Source: Rhodospirillaceae bacterium | GTDB lineage: Bacteria > Pseudomonadota > Alphaproteobacteria > Rhodospirillales > Rhodospirillaceae | NCBI GenBank assembly: GCA_947476695.1 | Contig: CANJRD010000011.1 | Coordinates: 1 to 64,000 of the forward strand | Direction of reading: 5' to 3' | Length of the DNA: 64,000 nucleotides | Shown here: one piece after another, positions 1-7,614 of the stretch | How the letters are laid out: each line of letters starts with the position of its first letter | Numbering within the stretch: the stretch's first letter is position 1 | Made by a program: the position numbers and the translations under genes | The notes under the pieces: model-generated | What the model was told of the DNA's origin: nothing | Databases searched by the model: none | What the model saw: the letters and a program-made list of their open reading frames with translations, nothing else

Positions 1-106
1 ATCAAAATCAAGCCTGGGAGCGCCGGAATCCGCTTCACCCGCTGGGTGCGCCATGATTGTCCCCGATCCAACGACATAAGCTGCTGATCCTTATGTCTGA
101 ATCGAT

Positions 107-460
107 GTGCACCCACTTGCAACTCATATGTTCATCCGGGGAATGCGGGCTGAGATCGAGAGCTACTTCGCCGACGTCAAAGCCCACAGCAAAAGCGGGC
201 TGGTGACGTACAAGCCGCTGCACAGCACGCCGATGGGACCCGGCCAGGAGATGGTGGCCTTCACCCTCGAATGGAACGTGCACCTCAACACCGACCCCAC
301 ACCGATCGGGGGCAGCGTGCGCGGCATCGCGATGTTCGCGGAAGAAAAAGGGGCGTGGAAACTGCGCGCCTACATCGAAGCGCCGCTCGCGCCGATCATC
401 TACATGCGCGAGCTGTACAAGCTCGTGCCGGAATCGCGCGGCTTCAAGGCGCTTCCTTAG
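107..460 (+). CDS. Small protein, possibly NTF2/SnoaL-like C-terminal part
   Basis: A 117-residue frame opening with GTG at 107; an in-frame stop lies just upstream (98-100), so it cannot extend further left. ATG at 128 is an alternative start. The sequence is soluble, without signal peptide or membrane segment, and ends with a hydrophobic stretch (APLAPIIYMRELY) preceded by beta-strand-like segments, which resembles the C-terminal half of SnoaL/NTF2-like proteins. That family is normally about 130 residues, so the N-terminal strand/helix may be missing or in another frame. No catalytic motif is visible. The family assignment is a weak inference; the gene itself is only moderately supported. 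Confidence 0.4.
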   Translation: MHPLATHMFIRGMRAEIESYFADVKAHSKSGLVTYKPLHSTPMGPGQEMVAFTLEWNVHLNTDPTPIGGSVRGIAMFAEEKGAWKLRAYIEAPLAPIIYMRELYKLVPESRGFKALP

Positions 461-464
461 ACGC

Positions 465-1130
465 TCAGAACGGCTTCACTTTGCCGATGAAGGCGATCAC
501 GGCGATCAGCGCATAAAGCGTGACGACGGCAATCTGGGTGTTGTTGATCGCGCGCGTCACCGCCTCCTCGCGCTCCGGCGATGAGCCGTGCTGGCCAATT
601 TCCATGAACGGCCCCAGGAACGGGCTGAAGCAAACCTCGACCGCGATCGAGGTCCAGAACACCAGTCCGTACAACAGCAGCTTCCAGGCAAACCACGTTT
701 CCTCAAGCGGCGCACCCGTCGCGAGCGAGTTCAAGCCGATCACCACGAAGATCAATCCCAGAATCGTGTGCGACAGCAACGCGAGGCGGCTGGCGATCAG
801 CGCGAGGCGGCGGCCCTCGTTGCGGGCGACGATGACGACAGTGCCGATCCAGTAGGCCGCCAGCGCCCAGGTGACCAGAAGCAGGTCGGTGCTGATCGGA
901 TAAAGGCTGAGCGATTTCGTGAGATGCATCCCCACGGGCAGTATCAATGCGAAACAGATACGTGGAAAGACGCTGATCACCATCACCAGGCGGATGAGCG
1001 ACATGCGCGCCTCGAAGCTGCGCTTGGGATTGCGCGCCATCGACGCCGCGACGAGTGCGCCCACGTCCGTGCCCAGCCAGAAGACGAACAATACGATATG
1101 GACGAAGCCCCAGAGCAGGTAGGCCTGCAT
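465..1130 (-). CDS. Conserved-type integral membrane protein (about 6 TM segments)
   Basis: A 221-residue protein made almost entirely of hydrophobic helices. The N-terminus carries a His in the first helix followed by a WLGTDVGAL segment, reminiscent of CopD/DUF2269-like membrane families in which a first-helix His can bind heme or metal; that link is inference only. The ATG start at 1130 has an AAGG-type ribosome site a few bases upstream. The gene starts 9 nt after the end of the tandem hydrolase gene on the same strand, so the two are probably co-transcribed. Function unknown. Confidence 0.7.
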   Translation of the reverse strand: MQAYLLWGFVHIVLFVFWLGTDVGALVAASMARNPKRSFEARMSLIRLVMVISVFPRICFALILPVGMHLTKSLSLYPISTDLLLVTWALAAYWIGTVVIVARNEGRRLALIASRLALLSHTILGLIFVVIGLNSLATGAPLEETWFAWKLLLYGLVFWTSIAVEVCFSPFLGPFMEIGQHGSSPEREEAVTRAINNTQIAVVTLYALIAVIAFIGKVKPF

Positions 1131-1139
1131 GCGCCTTCC

Positions 1140-2795
1140 CTATCCTGCGAAGAATGCGGCGAGCGATTGGCCGACGACGCCCCGCGTTCCGACCGCCGCG
1201 AGACCTTGCTTCGTGGCCGCATCGTCGACCGCGCCGAACAGCACGCGGCAGCGCGTGTCCTTCAGGCGTTGCGCCGCCGGGTAGGTGAAATGCGCGGCAT
1301 AAGCGGCGCGATAGAGGTCGCCCATCTTGAATAGATCGACGGTGCGGCGGTGGATCACCTCCGGCGCCAACTGCGCGGAGTCCACGTTCTTGATCGCGTG
1401 TGCCTTGTCGCGTTTGTACCAGGGCGCAAACAGTTCCTGATCGCGCACCATGTGCCAGGCCTTGATGAGATGCGTGCCGGCAGGGTCCGGCTCGAACGCG
1501 GGTGTGTAGTTGGCGAGTAACTCTGCCAGATCAGCACCTTCGGGCATCATCACATTCGGGATGGCGAGGTTCTTCACCATCCCGCCGTTCTGCGCCGCGA
1601 ACTCGATCGCGACCGCGGCACCGCCCCAATGACCGTAACAGTCGACCTCGGGGTAACCGGCCGCGCGGATCGCTTGGGCGAGATACTTCGCCTGCGCCGC
1701 GACGGTCAACTCCGCGCCCATGGGGTTGTCGGACTCCCCGTTGCCCGGCAGATCGACCGCGAGCACGGGATGCTGTCCGATGAAGGGTTCCATGAACCGA
1801 TCCATCGCGAAACTCGATCCGGCGGAGGCATGCACGAACACAATCGGGCGGCCTTGGCCGTCGGTGTTGCGCCGCGCGTAAAGCGAGCCGCCGTCGACCT
1901 GAAGATAGTCGGCCCATATGCGGCCCGGCATGGGTGTGGCGCCGGCGATAGGCGGCGCGACACCGCGCGCCTGCGTCCGGAAAATCTCCGCGAGCGCGGC
2001 TTGCGCGGCAGGCTTGTCCTGCGGTCGCAGAACCCTGACGTTCTGCGGCACCGGCGGCATCTTGTCGACATAGCGGTCGAGCACGTCGGTGCGTGCGGTC
2101 ATGACGACCATGTTCGCCTTGACGTTCGTCACGGCTTGCGCGCAGTCGAACACGAACGGCGGGCGATAAGCGCGGCGATAAGCATCTCCCGCGCGGAAGA
2201 ACTCCATCACCGACCAGTGCAGTTGCTCAGGCGACGGCAGATCGCGCGGAATACGCGCCGCGGCATCCTTGCGGTACCACGGAAAGAAAATCGACTGCTC
2301 GCGGAAGCGCGACCAGGCCCAGGTAAGATGCGCCCCACTCCAATCCGGCACAAAGGCCGGCAGGTAGTGTTTCAGGAAATCGTCGCGCTCGGCGGCTTCC
2401 ATCTGCATGTAGCCGTCCATGATTGCGACCGACGTGCGATCCGGATGGCGCAAGCCCAACGCCAGCGCGCAGATGCCGCCGGTATGAAAGCCGTAGAGTG
2501 GCACCTTTCCAAGGCCAAGGGCGTCGAGCAGATCGGCCACCGCGTCGGCGAAGTCCTCCATCTTCGGAGCTTCGAGATCCGGCAGCGGATCTGACATGCC
2601 GTTGCCGGGCGTATCCGGTGCGAACACCGTGAATTCTTTTGCGAGCTCTTGGATGAGAGGAATGTATTCGGCCGACGATGTCGGCGATTGATGCAGAATC
2701 ACCACGGGCGGCCCCGAACCGGCGCGCCGATAGTGCACTTGGCGTGCGCCTTTGACGGTCACCATGTGGCGCGTGATCTGGAGCGTTGCGGTCAT
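1140..2795 (-). CDS. Tandem alpha/beta-hydrolase-fold fusion protein lacking nucleophile serines
   Basis: 551 residues built from two alpha/beta-hydrolase-like domains (about 10-275 and 295-550), twice the usual length of the family. The halves are related to each other: both carry an F-x-PWY-(K/R)-x-D segment and a GD-x-YR-x-AY segment in the cap region. Both have the oxyanion-loop strand (VVILHQSP; IVFVHASA) and DLPGNG/DTPGNG loops. The nucleophile elbow, normally G-x-S-x-G, reads GFHTG at 102-106 and GHWGG at 388-392, so neither has Ser, and no obvious C-terminal catalytic His is seen in either half. It may be a non-hydrolytic member (binding protein, lyase or cofactor-free oxygenase-like). 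No signal peptide. Start ATG 2795 has an AAGG ribosome site. Confidence 0.8.
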   Translation of the reverse strand: MTATLQITRHMVTVKGARQVHYRRAGSGPPVVILHQSPTSSAEYIPLIQELAKEFTVFAPDTPGNGMSDPLPDLEAPKMEDFADAVADLLDALGLGKVPLYGFHTGGICALALGLRHPDRTSVAIMDGYMQMEAAERDDFLKHYLPAFVPDWSGAHLTWAWSRFREQSIFFPWYRKDAAARIPRDLPSPEQLHWSVMEFFRAGDAYRRAYRPPFVFDCAQAVTNVKANMVVMTARTDVLDRYVDKMPPVPQNVRVLRPQDKPAAQAALAEIFRTQARGVAPPIAGATPMPGRIWADYLQVDGGSLYARRNTDGQGRPIVFVHASAGSSFAMDRFMEPFIGQHPVLAVDLPGNGESDNPMGAELTVAAQAKYLAQAIRAAGYPEVDCYGHWGGAAVAIEFAAQNGGMVKNLAIPNVMMPEGADLAELLANYTPAFEPDPAGTHLIKAWHMVRDQELFAPWYKRDKAHAIKNVDSAQLAPEVIHRRTVDLFKMGDLYRAAYAAHFTYPAAQRLKDTRCRVLFGAVDDAATKQGLAAVGTRGVVGQSLAAFFAG

Positions 2796-2892
2796 GGCGC
2801 TACCTTAGCGGGACAAAGGTACCCCGGCCAAGCCGCGCTGGCATGGGTGGTCGGCTTTCGCCTATCCTTGGTGGGTTCAACAGGAGCCCGAG

Positions 2893-3468
2893 ATGGACGG
2901 CGGCAAAGTGGATCAGGCGACGGCCAAGCGGCGTGTCATTCCGGTGAAACCCGCCAGCGCGGCGGCCTTGGCGCCCTATGGCGCGATCATCGGCCGTGGC
3001 GCGGGTGCTGCGCCGCATCTGAGCGCCTTCTATGACGGCAAAGTCAGCCTGATGAAGCCGGCGGCGTTCCAGTCCGACGACGATACCTGCTTGAGCGTGG
3101 CCACCATTCAGCCGCGCCCGTTCGAGGTCACGTACCTCGAGCGGCACTATAAGCACACCCAGTGTTTCATTCCGCTCGGCGGCAAGCCTTTCGTCGCCCT
3201 GTTCGGTGTGCCGACCGACACCGACATGCCCGACTTCGACAAGCTTGAGGCTTTCCGCTTCGACGGTCAGAACGGTTTCTGCATGCACGTCGGTACATGG
3301 CACGAATTCCCGTTCGCGCTGGAGCCAGATACGGATGTGATCGTGATCCTGCGCAACGAGACCAACCGCAACCTGTCCAACATCAAGGACAACGAGGCAA
3401 GCGGGCCGGACCTGGACAAGAAAAACATCCTGCAGCGCACCGGCACAATCTTCGAATTGAAAGTCTAG
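2893..3468 (+). CDS. Ureidoglycolate lyase (AllA)-like protein
   Basis: 191 residues matching the ureidoglycolate lyase/hydrolase cupin-type family: the RHYKHTQCFIPLGG core, a FVALFGVP strand and the MHVGTWHEFPF segment are all present in order, giving the metal/substrate His residues expected for the fold. Known members cleave ureidoglycolate to glyoxylate and urea in allantoin breakdown. No other purine-degradation gene is adjacent, so the physiological substrate is uncertain. The ATG at 2893 is preceded by AGGAG at good spacing. It is divergent from the tandem hydrolase gene, with about 97 nt between starts that must hold both promoters. Confidence 0.75.
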   Translation: MDGGKVDQATAKRRVIPVKPASAAALAPYGAIIGRGAGAAPHLSAFYDGKVSLMKPAAFQSDDDTCLSVATIQPRPFEVTYLERHYKHTQCFIPLGGKPFVALFGVPTDTDMPDFDKLEAFRFDGQNGFCMHVGTWHEFPFALEPDTDVIVILRNETNRNLSNIKDNEASGPDLDKKNILQRTGTIFELKV

Positions 3469-3483
3469 CTTCGCGCTGAAGCT

Positions 3484-4071
3484 CTAGGTCGCGCTTCGGG
3501 TTCCCGCGCCACCGCGGCCCCGGGTCATCAGCCAGGCGACGATCGCCGTGAGGATGTACGACGCCGAGAAGGCGTAGACGACGATATCGGTCACGTATTT
3601 CGCCCAGTGCACATTGAGCGCAAGCAGGGTCAGGTCGTGCTGCGGATCGCGCGGGTTGGCGACGATCAGCTTCAGGAACAGCAAGCTCTCGGCGATTCCC
3701 AGCGCAAGGCCGATGACGGGCAACAGCGGCAAACCGTACGACAGCAACCGATCCACGATGGTGTTGGGCGCACGCGCACCGAGCCAGCACCACAGCAGGA
3801 TCGTGAACCACATGTAGGCAAAGCCGTACAGGCCTTCGAGGAGGATGAAACGGAAATAGCGTGTCGGGCTGCCCGGCCCGAGCGCACCGCGTTCGAAGGC
3901 CACCATCACGACATTGAGCGGATTCTGCAGATTGAACGGCACGAACCCGCTCGAGGCGCTACGATACGCCGGCACGGCGATCCAGTTGATCAAGGCGGCG
4001 AGGATGACGACGACCAGGAACCCGAGGAAGACATTGCGGGGTGTGGCGCGGCGACGCAGGAAGTCGATCAC
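3484..4071 (-). CDS. Hypothetical membrane protein (4 TM segments)
   Basis: 195 residues with about four strongly hydrophobic helices (near 15-35, 70-95, 110-135, 160-185) and a basic N-terminus (MIDFLRRR). No known motif is recognised. It starts with GTG at 4071 inside the stop codon of the preceding MDR dehydrogenase gene (4-nt GTGA overlap), so it is translationally coupled to it. It converges on the ureidoglycolate-lyase-like gene with 15 nt between stops. Function unknown. Confidence 0.65.
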   Translation of the reverse strand: MIDFLRRRATPRNVFLGFLVVVILAALINWIAVPAYRSASSGFVPFNLQNPLNVVMVAFERGALGPGSPTRYFRFILLEGLYGFAYMWFTILLWCWLGARAPNTIVDRLLSYGLPLLPVIGLALGIAESLLFLKLIVANPRDPQHDLTLLALNVHWAKYVTDIVVYAFSASYILTAIVAWLMTRGRGGAGTRSAT

Positions 4072-5054
4072 GTCGTCGTTGCTCCCGATCGGTTCTCAAG
4101 CACGACTTTGCCGAAGTGCCGGCGGTCGTCGACCATCGCATGGGCGCGCGCCAGCTCGGCCATCGGCAGTACGGTGTCGACCACCGCCTTGAAGCGGCCG
4201 GCCGCGAACAGCGGCAGCGCCTGGGCGATGAAGGTCGGCACGGTTTCGGTCAGATAGCGCGGGCTGGAGGTAATGCTCATGCCGATCAGGGATAAATTAC
4301 GTTCACCAATCCCGAGATCGAAGCACACTTGCCGCCCGCCGGTCGAGCCGTACATCACCACCTTGCCGTCGTTCCCCATGGAGGCGATCAGGCTGGCGGC
4401 GGTTTCCTCGCCGATGGTCATCAGGCCGATATCGAGCCCCGCCCCGGCGGTGTCGGCCTTGACCCGGGCCGCGACGTCGTCGGTCTTGTAATTGTAGACC
4501 GCATCCGCGCCGGCGGCTTTGGCTTTCGCGAGCTTTTCGTCGCGGCTGGCCGTACCGGCCACCCAACAGCCGCGGTGCTTGGCGATCTGCAACGCCGCGG
4601 AGCCGACCGAAGACGCAACCGCCTCGATCAACACGCGCTGACCCGGCTGGGCGTTGGCGACGATCACCAGTGCATGCCAGGCCGTTTGCCAGCCAACGGG
4701 AATCGCGGCGGCCTCGACGAACGACAATTCCGCAGGCATCGGCATGGCGACGTTGGCCACCATCAGCACCTTCTCGGCATGACTGCCGCGCGCGCGGCCG
4801 AACACCCGGTCGCCCACTTTGAAACCAGTGACGCCCTCGCCGACGGCTTCAACGATGCCGGCGGATTCCATGCCCATGGCGAACGGCAGCGCGATGCCGG
4901 TGTAGGTGCCGGCGCGCATGCGCGTCTCGGCGAAGTTGATGCCCGAGGCCTTCACCGCCACGCGTAGCTGACCGGGACCCGGCTGCGGGTCCGGCAGTTC
5001 TTCCCACTGCATCACTTCGGGACCGCCGAAGCCTCGTACCATCCACGCTTTCAT
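4068..5054 (-). CDS. NAD(P)H:quinone oxidoreductase-type MDR dehydrogenase
   Basis: A 328-residue medium-chain dehydrogenase/reductase of the zinc-free quinone-oxidoreductase class. Seen are the N-terminal GroES-like domain with the GINFAETRMRAG segment, the GMESAGIVEAVGEGV loop, and a Rossmann domain where the usual AAAGGVG is replaced by EAVASSVGSAALQ. There are no structural-zinc cysteine clusters. Family members reduce quinones or alpha,beta-unsaturated carbonyls with NADPH. ATG at 5054 has GAAGG seven bases upstream and is preferred to the TTG two codons earlier. It lies 18 nt downstream of the secreted hydrolase gene and overlaps the next membrane-protein gene by 4 nt. Confidence 0.8.
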   Translation of the reverse strand: MKAWMVRGFGGPEVMQWEELPDPQPGPGQLRVAVKASGINFAETRMRAGTYTGIALPFAMGMESAGIVEAVGEGVTGFKVGDRVFGRARGSHAEKVLMVANVAMPMPAELSFVEAAAIPVGWQTAWHALVIVANAQPGQRVLIEAVASSVGSAALQIAKHRGCWVAGTASRDEKLAKAKAAGADAVYNYKTDDVAARVKADTAGAGLDIGLMTIGEETAASLIASMGNDGKVVMYGSTGGRQVCFDLGIGERNLSLIGMSITSSPRYLTETVPTFIAQALPLFAAGRFKAVVDTVLPMAELARAHAMVDDRRHFGKVVLENRSGATTT

Positions 5055-5072
5055 AGCCAAGCCTTCATGAGA

Positions 5073-5852
5073 TCAACCAATCGCCAACAGCATGTCGGCG
5101 AACCTGCGCGGCTCCGTCACCATGACGTCGTGCCCGGTGTCGATGGTCAGCCACGTCCATTCCGGCTTGTCCTTGATCAGCGGCGCGACGACTTCAGCTT
5201 CGTCGCCGGGCCGGCGCTTGAGACAGCGGATGAATGTCTTCGGCAGGCCCGCGGCACCGCCGTTCTTGAAATGCACGGTTTCCATCAGCGTCGGCAAAGG
5301 ATGCGGCGTGAGGTGACGCTTCACCCAGGCCGCATCCGGATGATCCGCCGGTACGCCGAACCATGGAGTCTCGGGTGCGGCGAGCAAGTAGCCGTCGATG
5401 GCCGTCTTGGCCCGCGCCGCGCCGACGTCGGGCGCGATGAACGGCTTACCGTCCACCGCCATGATGGCGTCGACAAATACGACATGGCGCAGCTTGGATT
5501 TCAGACGGTCGGCGACCAACGGTACGACATGGCCGGCATAGGAGTGGCCGACCAGGATCACATCGCGGAGTTCCTCCGCCTCGATCAGGCTGGCCACGTC
5601 CGCAACGTGCGTGGAGAGATTGACCGCGGGCGAGACAAGGTGCGCCTTCTCGCCCAGGCCGGTGAGCGTCGGCACATAGACATCGTGGCCCGCCGCGCGC
5701 AGCAGCGCCGCCACATGCTTCCAACACCAGCCGCCATGATAGGCGCCATGGACAAGGACATAGGTCTTGGCCGCCGACTTACCGGGTTCGGCGGCCTGTG
5801 CGCTTGCCGCCATGCCTGCCGCCGCCATCGCCAAAAGATTACGACGCTTCAT
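5073..5852 (-). CDS. Secreted alpha/beta-hydrolase (esterase-like)
   Basis: 259 residues from ATG 5852, chosen because it has GGAGG at ideal spacing and begins a signal peptide (MKRRNLLAMAAAG... AQA, cleavage near residue 20). The mature domain carries the oxyanion strand VHGAYHGGWCW, the nucleophile elbow GHSYAG (Ser104) and a C-terminal TGHD that supplies the catalytic His. This layout fits the small esterase/hydroxynitrile-lyase/salicylate-esterase branch of the fold. It is likely exported to the periplasm. Neighbours are a FAD monooxygenase upstream (48 nt gap) and an MDR dehydrogenase downstream, suggesting a shared catabolic transcript, but the substrate is not known. Confidence 0.8.
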   Translation of the reverse strand: MKRRNLLAMAAAGMAASAQAAEPGKSAAKTYVLVHGAYHGGWCWKHVAALLRAAGHDVYVPTLTGLGEKAHLVSPAVNLSTHVADVASLIEAEELRDVILVGHSYAGHVVPLVADRLKSKLRHVVFVDAIMAVDGKPFIAPDVGAARAKTAIDGYLLAAPETPWFGVPADHPDAAWVKRHLTPHPLPTLMETVHFKNGGAAGLPKTFIRCLKRRPGDEAEVVAPLIKDKPEWTWLTIDTGHDVMVTEPRRFADMLLAIG

Positions 5853-5899
5853 GCGCCCTCCACGTGAAGGGCGATATTCGCACGCCGCTCTGAGCGGGG

Positions 5900-7153
5900 C
5901 TAGCCGCTGAGCGCGCTCAGGGAATCCGCGTAACCGGCGCTTTGCAGGCAATAGCGGCGCAGGCGTTCCGGATCGTTGTTGATCGCACGCAGGGCTGCGG
6001 CCGAGGCGGCGATGACCGTCGGGTCGAGGCTATCCATCTGCTCGCCACGGGTGTGGTTGTCGGCCAGCAACTTATCGATGGCGGGCTTGGTGCCGTGATC
6101 GTACGCGCGCAGGCGCTTCATCACCGTGTCCGCGTCCGCCATGTCCGCCGCATCGGGCAGAAGGTCGACCAGGCGTGCGAGGCAGCGAATGGCCACATTC
6201 AAGCCCTGGCCGCGTGCGGGATGCATGGCATGGCAGGCATCGCCAATCAGGACCGTGTTGCCGCGCGCCCAATGCTCTGCGCTGAGCAAACGCACCGGGT
6301 AGAAGCCGGCGACTTCGCAGGCGAACCCCTCCAGCTCCGGCGCGCGGGCCGCGACGGCGGATTGGCGCATGCGCAACGTGGCGGTTTTCCAGAAGGCGAT
6401 ATCGGCCTTGGCGATCGGCAGGCCGAGCTTCCATTGATCGCCCAGGCGCGGAATGCGCGACAGCGACCCCTTCGGCCCCATGAAGGTCTTCAGCTCGTTC
6501 AGGGGATCGGACGTAAGGCGGGGCCCGAACAGGATCACCAGCGGCGATTCATAATCATGAGTCAGCGCGCCGAAGCCCATCACCTCGCGCACGCGGCTGC
6601 CGCGGCCGTCTGCGCCGACAACCATCCTCGGGCGGATGACCACGTCCTGACCGGAGGCGAAGCCCGGCGGCGCCGGCGCATCGTCAGGCAGATGCACCGT
6701 GAGCGATGCGATGCCCGCGCCGTTTTCGTGCATCTCGAAATTCCGCGCGCGCGCGGGACGGAACAGTGTGTAGTCGGGATTCTCCATCGCCGCGGCGATG
6801 AAGGTTTCGGCGATGCGCTCGTGGTTCAGGTACAGATAGTACGGATGCGGGATTTGCAGGGCGGCATGGGGCGCATGCAGCAGCACTTCGCCAGTGTCGC
6901 GGACATAGCGCGCCCCGGTGCGCTTCTCGGCGCCCGCGGCCATGACCGCGGGCAACAGGCCCCATTCGTCCAGCAGTTCGACAACGACGCACTGAAGATG
7001 ATCGCCCCGGGCGGTGTCAAGCGGCTCGCGCGCCATCTCGACCTGCACGACGCTGTAGCCGCGCTTGCGCACGGCGGCGGCGAAGGCGGTGCCGGCGATG
7101 CCGGCGCCGACGATCAGGATGTCGCAGGCGATTTCCGAAGTATCCGGCGGCAT
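5900..7153 (-). CDS. FAD-dependent aromatic-type monooxygenase
   Basis: 417 residues with the hallmarks of class A flavoprotein monooxygenases: the dinucleotide-binding GAGIAG (16-21), the VVGADGRGSRVR segment (DG motif) and the GDACHAMHPARGQGLN segment (GD motif) that binds FAD ribityl and pyrophosphate. It resembles UbiH/PHBH-type hydroxylases, which use NAD(P)H and O2 to hydroxylate aromatic or related substrates. ATG 7153 is preferred over an upstream TTG because the Rossmann strand begins right after it. It probably leads an operon with the secreted esterase and MDR gene. The aromatic substrate is not identifiable. Confidence 0.8.
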   Translation of the reverse strand: MPPDTSEIACDILIVGAGIAGTAFAAAVRKRGYSVVQVEMAREPLDTARGDHLQCVVVELLDEWGLLPAVMAAGAEKRTGARYVRDTGEVLLHAPHAALQIPHPYYLYLNHERIAETFIAAAMENPDYTLFRPARARNFEMHENGAGIASLTVHLPDDAPAPPGFASGQDVVIRPRMVVGADGRGSRVREVMGFGALTHDYESPLVILFGPRLTSDPLNELKTFMGPKGSLSRIPRLGDQWKLGLPIAKADIAFWKTATLRMRQSAVAARAPELEGFACEVAGFYPVRLLSAEHWARGNTVLIGDACHAMHPARGQGLNVAIRCLARLVDLLPDAADMADADTVMKRLRAYDHGTKPAIDKLLADNHTRGEQMDSLDPTVIAASAAALRAINNDPERLRRYCLQSAGYADSLSALSG

Positions 7154-7328
7154 CGCGTCAGCGCACCGGCGACATGTGACGGGACTGCACCCGCCACGCA
7201 AACACGTTCATAAGACCCCCGCCCCGTTGGCGGCTACCTTACGCAGGCACGTGGCGGATGGCGAGGGCCAGCTTGATCAGAGCGGGCCTGTCATGGAAAA
7301 GTGCGCTTCGGTTTGCGGGAGGGCGGGC

Positions 7329-7610
7329 ATGGCATCCTCGGTCATGCGGATATCCGGATTTGTATTGGCGCTGCTGGCCGGCGCGCCGGCCCAGGCTGTC
7401 GACGTGATCAACCGGGACAAAGTCCCGCGCGATATCGTCGTGAACGACAGCGAAGGCGAGAGCACCGAACGCACGCTGCAACCGCAGGAAAAGGTCGCCA
7501 ACATCTGCGGCGCCTGCGTGATCCTGTCCGGGGACACATCGGCGGAAGCGACCGGCAATCAGACCATCCTGATCCAGAACGGCAAGGCCAAGGTCGCTTC
7601 CGGGCGATAG
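7329..7610 (+). CDS. Small secreted protein of unknown function
   Basis: 93 residues starting at ATG 7329, selected because a GGGAGG ribosome site sits about 7 nt upstream. A second ATG five codons in is possible. The N-terminus is a signal peptide (MRISGFVLALLAGAPAQA, cut before VDVINRD). The mature part of about 70 residues is polar and contains one CGAC motif (ANICGACVIL), which could be a disulfide or a metal ligand pair. It converges on the PQQ dehydrogenase gene with only 4 nt between the stops. Divergent from the monooxygenase gene. No family recognised. Confidence 0.6.
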   Translation: MASSVMRISGFVLALLAGAPAQAVDVINRDKVPRDIVVNDSEGESTERTLQPQEKVANICGACVILSGDTSAEATGNQTILIQNGKAKVASGR

Positions 7611-7614
7611 GTCC

